The notes: generated from the letters alone by a model not told the origin. Shown: positions 41,468 to 50,623, counted from the first letter of the stretch. The stretch: 64,000 nucleotides of DNA from Streptomyces sp. M41(2017) (GCF_002078175.1 NZ_MWFK01000003.1:496001-560000), one strand, 5' to 3'. A program made the numbers and translations.

Positions 41468-42349
41468 ATGCGACAGTTCACCGCCGTCGTCAATCCCACT
41501 GCGGGCGGCTCCACGGGGGCGGCGGCACTGCTCCAGCTGGCCCGCCTCCTCCGGGAGGCCGGCGCCGGGCTCGACACCGAGTACAGCCGCAGCCTGTCCC
41601 ACGCCCAGGATCTCGCCCGCGCCGCCGGCGAACGGGGCCGCATCGTGCTCGCCGTCGGCGGCGACGGGATCGCCGGAGGCATAGGGGGCGCGCTCAGCGG
41701 GACGGACACCGTCCTCGGGCTGGTGCCGGCGGGGCGCGGCAACGACTTCGCCCGCGCACTTCACCTACCCACCAGCGCAGCAGAGTTGGCAGGCGTACTG
41801 CTCGACAACGAGCCGCGCCGCGTGGACACCATCGAGGTGGAGTCGGCGGTGCATGCCCGCACGGTGGTACTGGGCAGCGTGTACGCGGGTGTCGACGCGC
41901 TCGCCAACCGGCACGCCAACCAGGCGCGGTTGCTGCGCGGTGCGGCCTCGTACTACGCCGGCGGTCTGCGCGCGGTGACGGCGTGGCGTCCCGCGTCGTA
42001 CCGGGTCACCGTCGACGGGGTGGAGCACCCGCACCGTGGTTACACGGTCGTCGCGGCGAACTCCGCGTACTACGGCTCGGGGCGTGTCATCGCCCCGGCC
42101 GCGCGCGTCGACGACGGCCTGCTGGACGTCGTCATGATCCGCGAAGCGCCGCGGCGCCTGTTCTTCACCCTGATGAACGAGCTGAAGACCGGCGCCCACG
42201 TCGGCCGGCCCGAAGTGGTCATCCTGCGGGGCCGGGAGATCCGTATCGAGGCCGACCGACCGGTGCCCTACGGCGCCGACGGGGAGGTCGAGGCGGTCCT
42301 CCCCGTCACCGCCCGGGTGCTGCCCGGCGATCTGGCCATGCTGTTCTGA
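41468..42349 (+). CDS. Diacylglycerol kinase-family lipid kinase
   Basis: A 293-residue lipid kinase of the DagK/YegS family. The catalytic domain begins VVNPTAGGSTG, with the nucleotide-binding loop VGGDGIAGGIGGAL and the PAGRGNDFARAL motif that binds phosphate. The C-terminal beta-sandwich includes VVAANSAYYGSG, ARVDDGLLDVVMI and ADRPVPYGADGEV. The enzyme phosphorylates diacylglycerol or another lipid alcohol. GGAGG stands before ATG 41468, about 85 bases after the AGPS-like gene, so the two are probably co-transcribed. Confidence 0.92.
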   Translation: MRQFTAVVNPTAGGSTGAAALLQLARLLREAGAGLDTEYSRSLSHAQDLARAAGERGRIVLAVGGDGIAGGIGGALSGTDTVLGLVPAGRGNDFARALHLPTSAAELAGVLLDNEPRRVDTIEVESAVHARTVVLGSVYAGVDALANRHANQARLLRGAASYYAGGLRAVTAWRPASYRVTVDGVEHPHRGYTVVAANSAYYGSGRVIAPAARVDDGLLDVVMIREAPRRLFFTLMNELKTGAHVGRPEVVILRGREIRIEADRPVPYGADGEVEAVLPVTARVLPGDLAMLF

Positions 42350-42374
42350 CCGGCTCCGCGACACGGAGCCGGTC
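42348..42374. terminator. Bidirectional terminator, 11-pair stem
   Basis: GACCGGCTCCG and its complement around a five-base loop, spanning the end of the lipid-kinase gene and reaching toward the convergent transpeptidase gene. Confidence 0.85.
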
Positions 42375-42383
42375 GGCCGCGCG

Positions 42384-43361
42384 TCATCCGACGGTGACGG
42401 CTCCGGTCGCGCTGCCCGCCAGCCACTGGTCCCAGCTGAGGTTGAAGGAGGCGTAGCCGTTGTCGGCCGGGGCCTTCGCCCGCGGGGATCCCGTGACCGT
42501 GATCGGGTCGCCCTGCTTGACCTGGCCGTAGAACCACTTGGCGTCCGAGATCGACAGGTGGACGCAGCCGTGCGAGCCGCGGGCGCTGCCGCTGCCCGGG
42601 TTCGGGTCGCCGGTGGAGTAATGGACGTACGTCCCGGACTGGGTGAGGTGGACGTCCCACGGGAGGGTCAGGTCGTAGTAGTCGGGACTGCCCTTCGTGC
42701 AGCTGATGCCGACGCTGCACGAGGTCATATGGACCTTCTCCTGCTTGTCGATCACCGCCATCGTGCCGTTCCAGGTGGGGTACTGGGGGCTTCCCGCGTT
42801 GATCGACAGGGTCCGCACGGCCTGCCCGTTCTTCGTGACCTTCATGGTGTGGCCGGTGGCGGAGACGTCCGCGCGGACGTCGTCGCCGACCGTGAAGTCG
42901 TGCACGTAGGACCGGGTGCCGTAGCGGCCGTTGCCGTTGGCGACACCCTTCAGCTCGGCGTCGATCTTGATCTTCGTGCCGGAGGCCCAGTACGTCTTGG
43001 GCCGGAAGTCGGCGCGCCGGTCGCCGAACCAGTGCCAGGCGCCCTCCATCGGCTGGGACGCGGTCACCTTCATGTGCTTCTCGATGCCGACCCGGGCCTT
43101 CTGGGCCACCGGGTTCGTGAAGATCACCGAGATCGGCATGGCGACGCCGACGGTGGTCCCGGACTGCGGCGTGATCGTGTCCAGCAGCATCGGTGGGCCC
43201 GCGGGCTTCGACGGCGACGGCTTCGCGCTCACCGAGGGTTTCCCGGTCGCGCCCTTCCCGTCGTCGGAACTCGCCTTCGGGGACCCACCGCCACAGGCGC
43301 TGGTGCCCGCCAGCACCGCCACCGTGACGAGTGCCATTGTTATTCCGCTGCGTCGCTTCAC
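42384..43361 (-). CDS. Lipoprotein L,D-transpeptidase
   Basis: A 325-residue cell-wall enzyme. The GTG at 43361 gives a short signal sequence ending in GTSACGGG, a likely lipidation site, then a Ser/Pro/Lys-rich linker. Ig-like domains follow (TITPQSGTTVGVAMPISVIF and the region to about residue 190), then the YkuD catalytic domain with YVHYSTGDPNPGSG and the active-site motif ARGSHGCVHLSISDAKWF, where the Cys is the nucleophile and the His the base. It matches mycobacterial Ldt proteins, which form 3-3 crosslinks in peptidoglycan and resist most penicillins. An upstream start at 43439 would disrupt the signal peptide. Confidence 0.93.
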   Translation of the reverse strand: MKRRSGITMALVTVAVLAGTSACGGGSPKASSDDGKGATGKPSVSAKPSPSKPAGPPMLLDTITPQSGTTVGVAMPISVIFTNPVAQKARVGIEKHMKVTASQPMEGAWHWFGDRRADFRPKTYWASGTKIKIDAELKGVANGNGRYGTRSYVHDFTVGDDVRADVSATGHTMKVTKNGQAVRTLSINAGSPQYPTWNGTMAVIDKQEKVHMTSCSVGISCTKGSPDYYDLTLPWDVHLTQSGTYVHYSTGDPNPGSGSARGSHGCVHLSISDAKWFYGQVKQGDPITVTGSPRAKAPADNGYASFNLSWDQWLAGSATGAVTVG

Positions 43362-43731
43362 TTCTACCCCGGCTCGTGGTCGTGCTTGCCTCACTGCTCT
43401 GTTGGACCCTGTCCGCCTGCCCACGGTTGCAGTCCGCATGTAAAGCGTGATTCAAAACCGGCCACGCGCGGTCGGCGCCGGGGTTCGTCCGTCGTCCGCA
43501 CGCTCTCGTCCGTACGACGTGCGGCGCAGGTCGTACGACCAGAAGTCCCGGATCCGGAACCGTGGGCCCGCGGTTCACACGCCGCTGCCCGAAAGAATGA
43601 ATCGGTTCCGGATTCCAGCGTGTCCGGGCCGCGAAGACCGCACTGTGCATATGCGGCCCGTCGGCATCCCATGCCCGCGGGCCGGGGAGCGGCCGGGTCG
43701 GGCCGCGTTCCGGTGCGATGTGGGGGTGGGA
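43362..43731. other. Divergent intergenic region with inverted repeats
   Basis: 370 bases between the transpeptidase and the ion-channel-like gene. It contains an 8-base inverted repeat CGTACGAC/GTCGTACG (43511-43537) and an 11-base inverted repeat ATCCGGAACCG/CGGTTCCGGAT (43552-43613) with 40 bases between arms. These may be operators for envelope-stress control. No gene is evident. Confidence 0.55.
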
Positions 43732-45741
43732 GTGGAGCGCGAAGGGCAGCGGCCGGTGCCGTTACCTGGCCGGTTGCGGTATCGGTTCGACCGTACGCTG
43801 GCGCGCAGTACGGCCAGGTTGATGGGCTGGCTGGTGGTCTCCTGCCTGGCCGTCGTCATCCCGGTGAGCGCGCTGCTGGTGTGGACGGACCCCGCCGCGC
43901 CGCGGTCGCTCGTGGAGCGGCTGGAGGCGGTGTGGCGCACGAGCGCGCAGACCCTGCGCCTGGGGGAGGCGAGCGGCACCCCGCTGCGGATGGCGTTGTC
44001 GGCCGTGCTCGGCCTCGTGGCGTTGTTGTGCGTGTCGACGCTGGTCGGTGTGATCACGACGGGCCTCGAGAAACGGCTGACGGAGCTGAGCCGTGGCCGG
44101 TCGACGGTGCTGGAACAGGGGCATGCCGTGGTCCTCGGCTGCTCGGACCAGGTGTTCACGGTGGTGGCCGAGTTGCTGGCCGCGCAGAACGCACGGTCCG
44201 GACGGCGGCCACAGCCGGTCGTCCTGCTCGCCGACCGGGACAAGACGGAGATGGAGCGGGCGCTGGCGACCCACGTCGGTGCGGCGGCGCGCGGCAGGGT
44301 CATCTGCCGCAGCGGACCGGCCAGTGATCCCGCCGTCCTCGCGCTGGTCAGCCCCCAGACGGCCCGTACGGTACTGGTGCTGCCCTCCGGCGAGGCCACC
44401 GGCGACGCCGAGGTGCTGCGGATACTGCTGGCGCTGCGCACCGTCCTCGGGGAGGACGCGCAGGGCCCCCCGGTGCTGGCCGCGGTGAGTGACGACCGCT
44501 TCCGGGCACCGGCCCGGCTGGCCGCTGGACGGCACGGAACCGTACTGGAGTCCGACACCGTCACCGCGCGCCTGATCGCCCACTGCGTCGGCCGACCGGG
44601 CCTCTCCCTCGTCCTGCGCGACCTCCTCGACTTCGCCGGCGACGAGTTCCATCTCGCCGATGCCGAAGCCTTCGAAGGACGCCCCTTCGGCGCGGCCCTC
44701 CTGGGCCACGCGAACGCGTGCGTGGTCGGGCTGTTCACGGCGGACGGGCGTACGGTGCTCAATCCCGCGCCCGAGACCGTCGTCGAACCGGGAAGCCGGC
44801 TGATCGTCGTCGCACGGGACGAGGACTCCACCCGGAGCGAGGACTGCAGACGGCTCGTGGACCCCTCCGCCCGCGCCGTGCCGGTGGCCCGGGCGGCGGA
44901 CGCGGCCCGGCTGCTCCTGCTCGGCTGGAACCGCCGTGCGCCCCTGGTCATCGCCCAGTTGCGGGACACCGCGCGCTCCGGTTCGGTGCTCGACGTGGTC
45001 ACGGAGGGAGCCGTGCCCGGAGCCGAGAGGACCGTGCCGGGCCCGAGCCGGGAGGCCGGACCGCCCGACACGGCGGACGCCGCCCGGCTGGAGGTACGGT
45101 TCCGGTCGGCCGCGCTGTCCCGGCCCGAGACCCTGCTCGGGCTCGACCTCGCCCCGTACGACGCGGTGATGGTCCTCGGGCCCGACGCGGACGGCGGACC
45201 CGACCGGCCCGACGACTGGACGCTGGTCACGCTGCTCGGCCTCCGGCTGGTGGAACAGCGCACCGGCCGGGACGTGCGGGTGGTCACCGAACTGACAGAC
45301 GACCGCAACAGGCCGCTGGCGCCGCTCAACCCGGGCTCCGACGTCATCGTCAGCGGTGAACTCACCGGCCTGCTCATGGCGCAGATCGCGCAGAATCCGC
45401 ATCTGGCCGCCGTGTTCGAGGAGTTGTTCTCGGCGGAGGGCAACACCATCTGCCTGCGTCCGGCGGGGGACTATGTCCGGGTGGGCACCACGGCGAGCTT
45501 CGCGACCGTGGTCGCCTCCGCGCGTGACCGGGGCGAGTGTGCCATCGGCTACCGGCGGCGCGACCAGTGGGCGCTCTCCCCCGCCCACGGCGTGTGTCTC
45601 AACCCGGACAAGGGGGAACGGCGCGAGTGGGGCGCCGAGGACCAAGTGGTCGTCGTGGCGGTCGAGTTCACGGGCACCCCGACGGCCGACAGCGGTCTGG
45701 GGGTGCAGGAGGAGCGGGTCGGGCGACAGCGGACGCCCTGA
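43732..45741 (+). CDS. CASTOR/POLLUX-like ion channel with TrkA-type domains
   Basis: A protein of about 669 residues with two or more membrane segments near the N-terminus (LMGWLVVSCLAVVIPVSALL and AVLGLVALLCVSTLVGVITT) and a large cytosolic part. The first Rossmann/RCK-like domain is at about residues 125-290 (QGHAVVLGCSDQVFTVVAEL), the CASTOR/POLLUX middle region follows (LIAHCVGRPGLSLVLRDLLD, DEFHLADAEAFEGRPFG), and the C-terminus has a second nucleotide-binding-like part. Plant relatives are nuclear cation channels; bacterial ones are poorly studied. The start is uncertain: GTG 43732 has GGGGTGGGA upstream; 43720 and ATG 43651 are alternatives. It stands alone. Confidence 0.82.
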   Translation: MEREGQRPVPLPGRLRYRFDRTLARSTARLMGWLVVSCLAVVIPVSALLVWTDPAAPRSLVERLEAVWRTSAQTLRLGEASGTPLRMALSAVLGLVALLCVSTLVGVITTGLEKRLTELSRGRSTVLEQGHAVVLGCSDQVFTVVAELLAAQNARSGRRPQPVVLLADRDKTEMERALATHVGAAARGRVICRSGPASDPAVLALVSPQTARTVLVLPSGEATGDAEVLRILLALRTVLGEDAQGPPVLAAVSDDRFRAPARLAAGRHGTVLESDTVTARLIAHCVGRPGLSLVLRDLLDFAGDEFHLADAEAFEGRPFGAALLGHANACVVGLFTADGRTVLNPAPETVVEPGSRLIVVARDEDSTRSEDCRRLVDPSARAVPVARAADAARLLLLGWNRRAPLVIAQLRDTARSGSVLDVVTEGAVPGAERTVPGPSREAGPPDTADAARLEVRFRSAALSRPETLLGLDLAPYDAVMVLGPDADGGPDRPDDWTLVTLLGLRLVEQRTGRDVRVVTELTDDRNRPLAPLNPGSDVIVSGELTGLLMAQIAQNPHLAAVFEELFSAEGNTICLRPAGDYVRVGTTASFATVVASARDRGECAIGYRRRDQWALSPAHGVCLNPDKGERREWGAEDQVVVVAVEFTGTPTADSGLGVQEERVGRQRTP

Positions 45742-46008
45742 ACGGTCCGTCCAAGACGTACGTGACCGGGGGCCCGCGACACCTTGGAGGTCGCGCGGTT
45801 CCCGGTGCTTTCGGGGCGCGCTCGGCCGCACCGGCCGTCCCCGGCCGGCGGGTGAGCATCCGAAGGGGGACGAACGGTGTCCGAGACCGTCACGCGGCCG
45901 AGTTCACGCTCCGGACTCAACTCCCCTTGTGCACCGAACAGATGGCACATCCGAGTAGGATGATCGAACACTCGACCTGCCCTGCTCACTGGTGCGATGG
46001 GAGCTACC

Positions 46009-46797
46009 ATGACGATCGATCCGCAGCCGTTCCCGCCGATCGACACCAGCAAGGCACACCCCGCGCGGGTCTACGACTGGCTGTTGGGCGGCAAGGACAA
46101 CTACCCGGTCGACGAGGCCGTGGGAGAGAAGCTGCCGCCCGAGGCCAAGGACGCCGCCCGGCAGAACCGCCAGTTCATGCACCGCGCGTCCGCCTGGCTC
46201 GCCCAGCAGGGCATCGACCAGTTCCTGGACATCGGCACGGGCATCCCCACCGAGCCCAACCTGCACCAGATCGTCCAGGGCATCGTGCCGACGGCGAGCG
46301 TCGTCTACACGGACAACGACCCGATCGTGCTGCGGCACGCCGAGGCCCTGCTCGTCAGCAAGCCCGAGGGCGCCACCGACTACATCCAGGCCGATGTCCG
46401 GCAGCCGCAGGACATCGTCCAGCACGCCCGGCACATACTCGACTTCACGCGCCCGGTCGCGATGTCCCTGATCGCGCTGATGCACTTCATCCCCGATGAG
46501 CAGGACGCGCACGGCATAGTCCGCAACCTGATCGCCACGCTCCCGTCGGGAAGCTACCTGGTGCTGTCGCACGCGTCGTCCGACCTGTATCCCGAACTCT
46601 CCGCGCAGGTCACGGCCGAGTACGCCAAGGGCGGCATCAAGCTGGGCTTCCGCACCCGGGGAGAGGTGGAGCGCTTCTTCGACGGCCTCGACCTCGTGTC
46701 GCCTGGCCTGGTGACCGCCACCGAGTGGAACGCGGCGAACGAGGCCGTGACGCCCGAGGAGAGCGGCATCTACGCGGCGGTCGCCCGCGTTCGCTGA
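46009..46797 (+). CDS. SAM-dependent methyltransferase, DUF574 (Methyltransf_19) family
   Basis: A 262-residue methyltransferase-like protein typical of Streptomyces, where many copies occur. The N-terminal IDTSKAHPARVYDWLLGGKD is the family signature, the SAM-binding loop is FLDIGTGIPTEPNL, and VVYTDNDPIVLRHAEALL binds the ribose. Substrates of this family are unknown. ATG 46009 is preceded by GGGAGC at good spacing; ATG 45997 is less likely. It ends at a hairpin before a convergent gene. An upstream region of about 265 bases shows no other gene. Confidence 0.9.
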   Translation: MTIDPQPFPPIDTSKAHPARVYDWLLGGKDNYPVDEAVGEKLPPEAKDAARQNRQFMHRASAWLAQQGIDQFLDIGTGIPTEPNLHQIVQGIVPTASVVYTDNDPIVLRHAEALLVSKPEGATDYIQADVRQPQDIVQHARHILDFTRPVAMSLIALMHFIPDEQDAHGIVRNLIATLPSGSYLVLSHASSDLYPELSAQVTAEYAKGGIKLGFRTRGEVERFFDGLDLVSPGLVTATEWNAANEAVTPEESGIYAAVARVR

Positions 46798-46813
46798 ACC
46801 CTCCAGGAGATGT

Positions 46814-46846
46814 CCGGCCGCCCGCCGCACACGCGGGGGCGGCCGG
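46814..46846. terminator. Bidirectional terminator hairpin
   Basis: CCGGCCGCCC and GGGCGGCCGG form a 10-pair stem with a 13-base loop that can itself pair (CCGC with GCGG). It lies between convergent genes. Confidence 0.75.
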
Positions 46847-46858
46847 TCACTCCCCGAA

Positions 46859-47257
46859 TCAGGGCGCGTCGTACCAGGAGAACGCGGTGATCCTCCAGCC
46901 CTCCGGGGTGCGGACGAACTGGATCGCCTTGGTGCCGACGCCCTCGAAGGGCTCCCCGTCCAGGACGCCGGCCTTCCGGTACTCCCCGAACCGCGCCGCG
47001 ACGTCTCCGGCGATGTCGGTCCGTTCCGAGGTCTCCCACTCGTGGAACTCGGTCAGCCGCCCCTCGGCCAACAGCCGTTCACGCGGTTCGACGAACTCGT
47101 CCACGGTGTAGGCCGTGAAGTCCGGCCCGGTCTTGACGATCACCCCGCCCGGGATGACCAGCCGACGGATCCGGGCCACATCGGCCGCCGTGCCGCCCCG
47201 GTTGTCGAAGGCCCCGAAGAACTCGGCGGTCAGCGCGTCTATCTCCTTCTTGGACAT
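46859..47257 (-). CDS. NTF2-like (SnoaL/DUF4440-type) protein
   Basis: A 132-residue protein with the cone-shaped NTF2-like fold pattern: an N-terminal helix (KKEIDALTAEFFGAFDNRGG), the VIPGGVIVKTGPDFTAYTVD strand region, and paired C-terminal strands (KAIQFVRTPEGWRITAFSWYD). Family members are small enzymes or binding proteins; the pocket residues here do not suggest a substrate. The start at 47257 (MSKKEID) is preferred though no ribosome site is clear; a Met five codons upstream is possible. It lies 48 bases after the CPT-like kinase gene on the same strand. Confidence 0.8.
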   Translation of the reverse strand: MSKKEIDALTAEFFGAFDNRGGTAADVARIRRLVIPGGVIVKTGPDFTAYTVDEFVEPRERLLAEGRLTEFHEWETSERTDIAGDVAARFGEYRKAGVLDGEPFEGVGTKAIQFVRTPEGWRITAFSWYDAP

Positions 47258-47305
47258 GACGGGACAGTACATCCAGTGCGCCGGGCCCCGGGTCCCGTTC
47301 CGGCT

Positions 47306-47923
47306 TCAGTACCCCCGGGGCAGCGTCCGTCTCAAGGTCTCGAACGCCGTGGGGCGGGGTCGGCGCGGCAGGAAGTCGTGGATGCGGCGGGCGCACTCCG
47401 AGGGCGTGAGCACACTGGTGTCGACGTCGATGTCGTGCGGTCCGTGCGCGTGCACCTGCGCGTACTGCAGGGCCGCGAGACCCGGCGAACGGTCACCGCG
47501 ATCGGCTTCACGACGGTTCAGCTCGGGAAGGGGGCAGCGGACCGCGACCAGGACGGTGTCCTCGGGGACGAGCAGGTCCAGGAGGTCGAGCAGACGCCAG
47601 CGGCGGCTCAGGGGGTAGTCGACGACCAGGTTGTTGCCGCCTGCCGCCATCCCGGCCACGGCGCGGTGGAATCCCTTGGCCGTACGGTCGATCTCGTCCT
47701 GGAGTTCGCTGTCCGGGATCTGCCGGCCGCCGCGCAGGGCGTGGAAGGCGTCCACCGGCATGTGGAACCACGTTCCTTCCAGGCGGTCGAGCAGCGCGCG
47801 GGCGATGCTGGTCTTGCCCGAACTGGAGGTGCCGTTGAGGAGGACGACCGTGCCTCCGGCCGCCGTTTCGGGGATACGTGCGTGGAGCGGGTCCGCGATC
47901 TCCGGAGCCTCGTCGGTCGCCAT
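47306..47923 (-). CDS. Chloramphenicol phosphotransferase-like (CPT) P-loop kinase
   Basis: A 205-residue P-loop kinase. The Walker A motif is VVLLNGTSSSGKTSIARALL near residues 26-45, followed by FHMPVDAFHALRGG and VVDYPLSRRWRLLDLLDLL, which match the CPT family from the chloramphenicol producer S. venezuelae. That enzyme phosphorylates the drug; many homologues have other or unknown substrates. The catalytic Asp (in PVDAF) is retained. GGGAGGG lies before ATG 47923. Tandem 9-base repeats lie upstream of it. Confidence 0.88.
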   Translation of the reverse strand: MATDEAPEIADPLHARIPETAAGGTVVLLNGTSSSGKTSIARALLDRLEGTWFHMPVDAFHALRGGRQIPDSELQDEIDRTAKGFHRAVAGMAAGGNNLVVDYPLSRRWRLLDLLDLLVPEDTVLVAVRCPLPELNRREADRGDRSPGLAALQYAQVHAHGPHDIDVDTSVLTPSECARRIHDFLPRRPRPTAFETLRRTLPRGY

Positions 47924-47970
47924 GTGTCGCCCTCCCTTTCCGGCGCGGGCCGTCGCACCGCCCGAGCCAC

Positions 47971-47997
47971 CTGAGTCGCCTGAGTCGCCTGAGTCGC
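47971..47997. repeat. Three tandem copies of a 9-base unit
   Basis: CTGAGTCGC is repeated three times without interruption in the gap between the CPT-like gene and the hydrolase gene. Replication slippage is the simplest cause; no function is implied. Confidence 0.8.
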
Positions 47998-48066
47998 CGG
48001 CCCAATCGTCTCAACCCGGTCGGCTCGACACCCTCGGCGCCCACCCCACCCGGCTTAGCCTCCTGA

Positions 48067-49002
48067 TCACGTACGGCCCCTACCCTCCCGTACGACGTCG
48101 GTGGCGGCGAGGTGTTTCCGCAGGAACGCGACCTCCGCCTCGACGGCCTCCTCGTGCGCCTCCAGGAAGGGTGCGTAGTGGCGGCCTTCGAGGTGCAGCA
48201 CCTCGGCGTGCGGCGCGTTGCGGGCGGCTTCGAGAGCGGGGCCGGGAAGCGTGCTCCGGTCCTGGTCGCAGACGACCAGCAGCAAGGGGCAGCGGATCCG
48301 GGAGGCGTGGAGGCCGGGCCGGTATCCGCCCATCTGGAGCGCGATCCGTGCGGCGACGGTCTGCTCCCAGTCGCCGTAGCGGTGCTCGGGGTCGAGGGCT
48401 CGGTCACCGTCCATGGCGTCGGGCGTGGTGAGCGAGGCGACGTCACCGCGCACTCCGGCGGTGGGGATCAGCAGCGGAGGCCTGCCGAGGAGGCCGCCGA
48501 GCGCGTCGGCGACGGCGCGGCCGGTGAGGCGCAGGAACGCGAGAGGGGTCATGGCGCGCAGCGCGTTGGGAGCGAGCGCCCGGCCGTCGACGACCGGCGA
48601 CTGCGCGATCACCGAGGCCAGGCCCGGATGGTCGGCCGCGACGCGCAGGATGTGGCCGCCGCCCAGGGAGAACCCCCAGAGCGAGATGCCGCCGGGGTCG
48701 ACGTCGGACAGACCGGCCGCGAAGTCGATCGCGGCCTGCCAGTCGGCGCGTTGTTCACCGAAGCGGACGACTTGGCGGGGGGTGCCGCCGCTCTCCCCGA
48801 AGTGCCGGTGGTCGAAGGCCAGGACGGCGAAGCCGGCGTCGTTGAACCGTGCGGCGAAGCGGTCCGACGCGGGTTCCTTCGTCACGGCGGTCCCTCCCGC
48901 CATGATCACGCAGCCGCCGTTGGTCCCCGGGTAGTGCCAGGCGGCACAGGAGGTGTCGCCGCTGGCGAAGCGTACTTTTTCGCGTTGACCGGATGTGGGC
49001 AC
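48067..49002 (-). CDS. Alpha/beta hydrolase
   Basis: A 311-residue alpha/beta-hydrolase. The nucleophile elbow is GFSLGGG (ISLWGFSLGGGHILRVAAD), the oxyanion region is IMAGGTAVTKEP, and the Asp and His of the triad are probably in VVCDQDRSTLPG and LEGRHYAPFLEAHE. It resembles the DUF1100/PA2218-like and fungal thiohydrolase group. GTG 49002 has GGAGG six bases upstream. It diverges from the broken Lrp/AsnC regulator gene, which may once have controlled it. Confidence 0.88.
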   Translation of the reverse strand: MPTSGQREKVRFASGDTSCAAWHYPGTNGGCVIMAGGTAVTKEPASDRFAARFNDAGFAVLAFDHRHFGESGGTPRQVVRFGEQRADWQAAIDFAAGLSDVDPGGISLWGFSLGGGHILRVAADHPGLASVIAQSPVVDGRALAPNALRAMTPLAFLRLTGRAVADALGGLLGRPPLLIPTAGVRGDVASLTTPDAMDGDRALDPEHRYGDWEQTVAARIALQMGGYRPGLHASRIRCPLLLVVCDQDRSTLPGPALEAARNAPHAEVLHLEGRHYAPFLEAHEEAVEAEVAFLRKHLAATDVVREGRGRT

Positions 49003-49258
49003 TGGGGCCTCCGTGGGTGAGTCGGTCCGTCGTTCGCGGGACTCTGCGGGTTCTCGTGTCGGTTCTCGTGCGGTCGTTCGGTCCTCACGCGGACCGCGTT
49101 CGGTTCTCGCGCGGGCTGCGATGGGGCTTGTCGCGGACTCGGGTCTCGCGCTTGCCCACGTCTCGTCGGGGACAGGGCGAGGTACGTGACATCCATGCTT
49201 GGGGCCAGGTCCCGAGGACGGGCCGCGCGCGGCGCCGGAATGAGCGAAACTTGTCTCC

Positions 49259-50323
49259 ATGGCACCCGTAGCGGCGGATTCCGTACTGAGCACCACCGAC
49301 CGGCGGCTGGTGGCCGCCCTCCAGTGGGACGGCCGCATCACCGCGGAGCGGGCGGCCAAGGTGCTGGACCTCAGCCCCGCGACGGTGCGGCGGCGACTGC
49401 ACGCGCTCACCGCGGACGGCACCGTGCGCGTCGTGATCTCGCCTGTCGCGCGACCGCGCGACGGAGGTTCGGCCGGGGCCCTCTTCCTGCGGATCAGGGT
49501 GCTGCGGGGAAAGCTCGACACGATCGTGGCCGCGCTCGCGGCACGCGAGGACATCCCCTTCATCGACGTCACCACCACGGGCGACGAGATCTTCGCGGTG
49601 GCCCGTACGGAACCGGGGTCGCGCGACCCACTGGTCTTCCGGCAACTGCCCTCCACACAGGCGGTCACGTCCCTGGAGAGCGCCACCATCCTGCACGTCT
49701 TCCGGCTCACCTCGGAGTAGCGTCACGACGTCCTGACGCCGGCCGAGCGCGCGGCGCTGAGCCCGGCCGCACCCGACCCCGGGCCGCTCGCCGCCGGGTC
49801 GCCGGGTCCGTACGGGGTCGACACCGATCCTCTGGAGCAGTCCCTCCTCGACGCCCTGACGCCCGACGCGCGCCTCTCCGCCGCCGCCCTGGCCGCGCGG
49901 ACCGGTCACCCGGAGACGACGGTCCGTCGACGGATCGCCCAACTCACCCTGCAGGGACGGCTGGTGACACAGGTCCTGGTCGATCCCCGCCGTATCGACC
50001 TGCCCATCGAGGCGAAGCTCCTGCTGCACGTGGCGCCCGACCATCTGGCCGCCGCGGGACAGGCGCTGGCCGATCACCCCGCGGTGCACGGCGCGTTCGC
50101 GACCTCCGGTCTCTCGAACCTTCACGCGGCGGCCTACTTCCCGGACCTGGCCGCCCTCTACGCCTTCCTCTCCCGCGACCTGGTCGGTCTGGGGATCACC
50201 CACGTCGAGACGGCCCTCGTCGGCCGGGCCGCCAAACGCACGCCTCCGCTGGGTCCCGTACGGCCCTCCCCCGCCGTCACGCGGCGCCGCCGACCGGCTT
50301 CCGCCGGGCAGGGCAGGGGCTGA
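49259..50323 (+). pseudogene. Two-domain Lrp/AsnC regulator interrupted by an amber codon
   Basis: The reading frame is open from ATG 49259 to 50323 except for one TAG at 49718-49720. The first part (153 residues) has an AsnC-type HTH (RITAERAAKVLDLSPATVRR) and an AsnC ligand-binding half ending ILHVFRLTSE. The part after the stop continues RHDVLTPAERAAL, then a second AsnC HTH (AALAARTGHPETTVRRRIAQ) and a second ligand-binding domain. Streptomyces commonly has such tandem Lrp proteins of about 340 residues, and the usual residue at the stop is Trp, so a single TGG to TAG change is the likely cause. The rest has normal codon use, so the lesion is recent. It diverges from the hydrolase gene. 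The first domain may still be made alone. Confidence 0.85.
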
Positions 50324-50473
50324 GAACCAGTACGCGGGAGTCGCCCTTCCGGAGGGCGGTGCCGCACCGCGATGGCGTCCATGCGGGTGGCGTACGGCCC
50401 GGTGGCGACCCCCCGGGGGCATGAGCCGCGTTGTTCAAGTACCTGTCCACGATCACCCCCGAGAGGACGTCTC

Positions 50474-50563
50474 GTGCGCCGAACCTTGTTCCTGTCCGTC
50501 TGCGCTCTCGTCGCCGCCGCGGCGACCGGATTCTTCACCACCAGCGCCATCCGCAACCGCTGA
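50474..50563 (+). CDS. Small hydrophobic peptide
   Basis: A 29-residue open frame from GTG 50474 with GAGAGGAC just upstream. The product is a single hydrophobic segment (LFLSVCALVAAAATGFF) with a positive N-terminus and a basic end, suited to a membrane-inserted or secreted peptide. No family is recognised. It is below the size at which coding can be shown from composition; the good ribosome site is the main support. Confidence 0.45.
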   Translation: MRRTLFLSVCALVAAAATGFFTTSAIRNR

Positions 50564-50623
50564 CACCGAGGCACATACCGCCCTCGACGCCATCTCCACA
50601 GCCACCGCCACCGGGTGACACCT

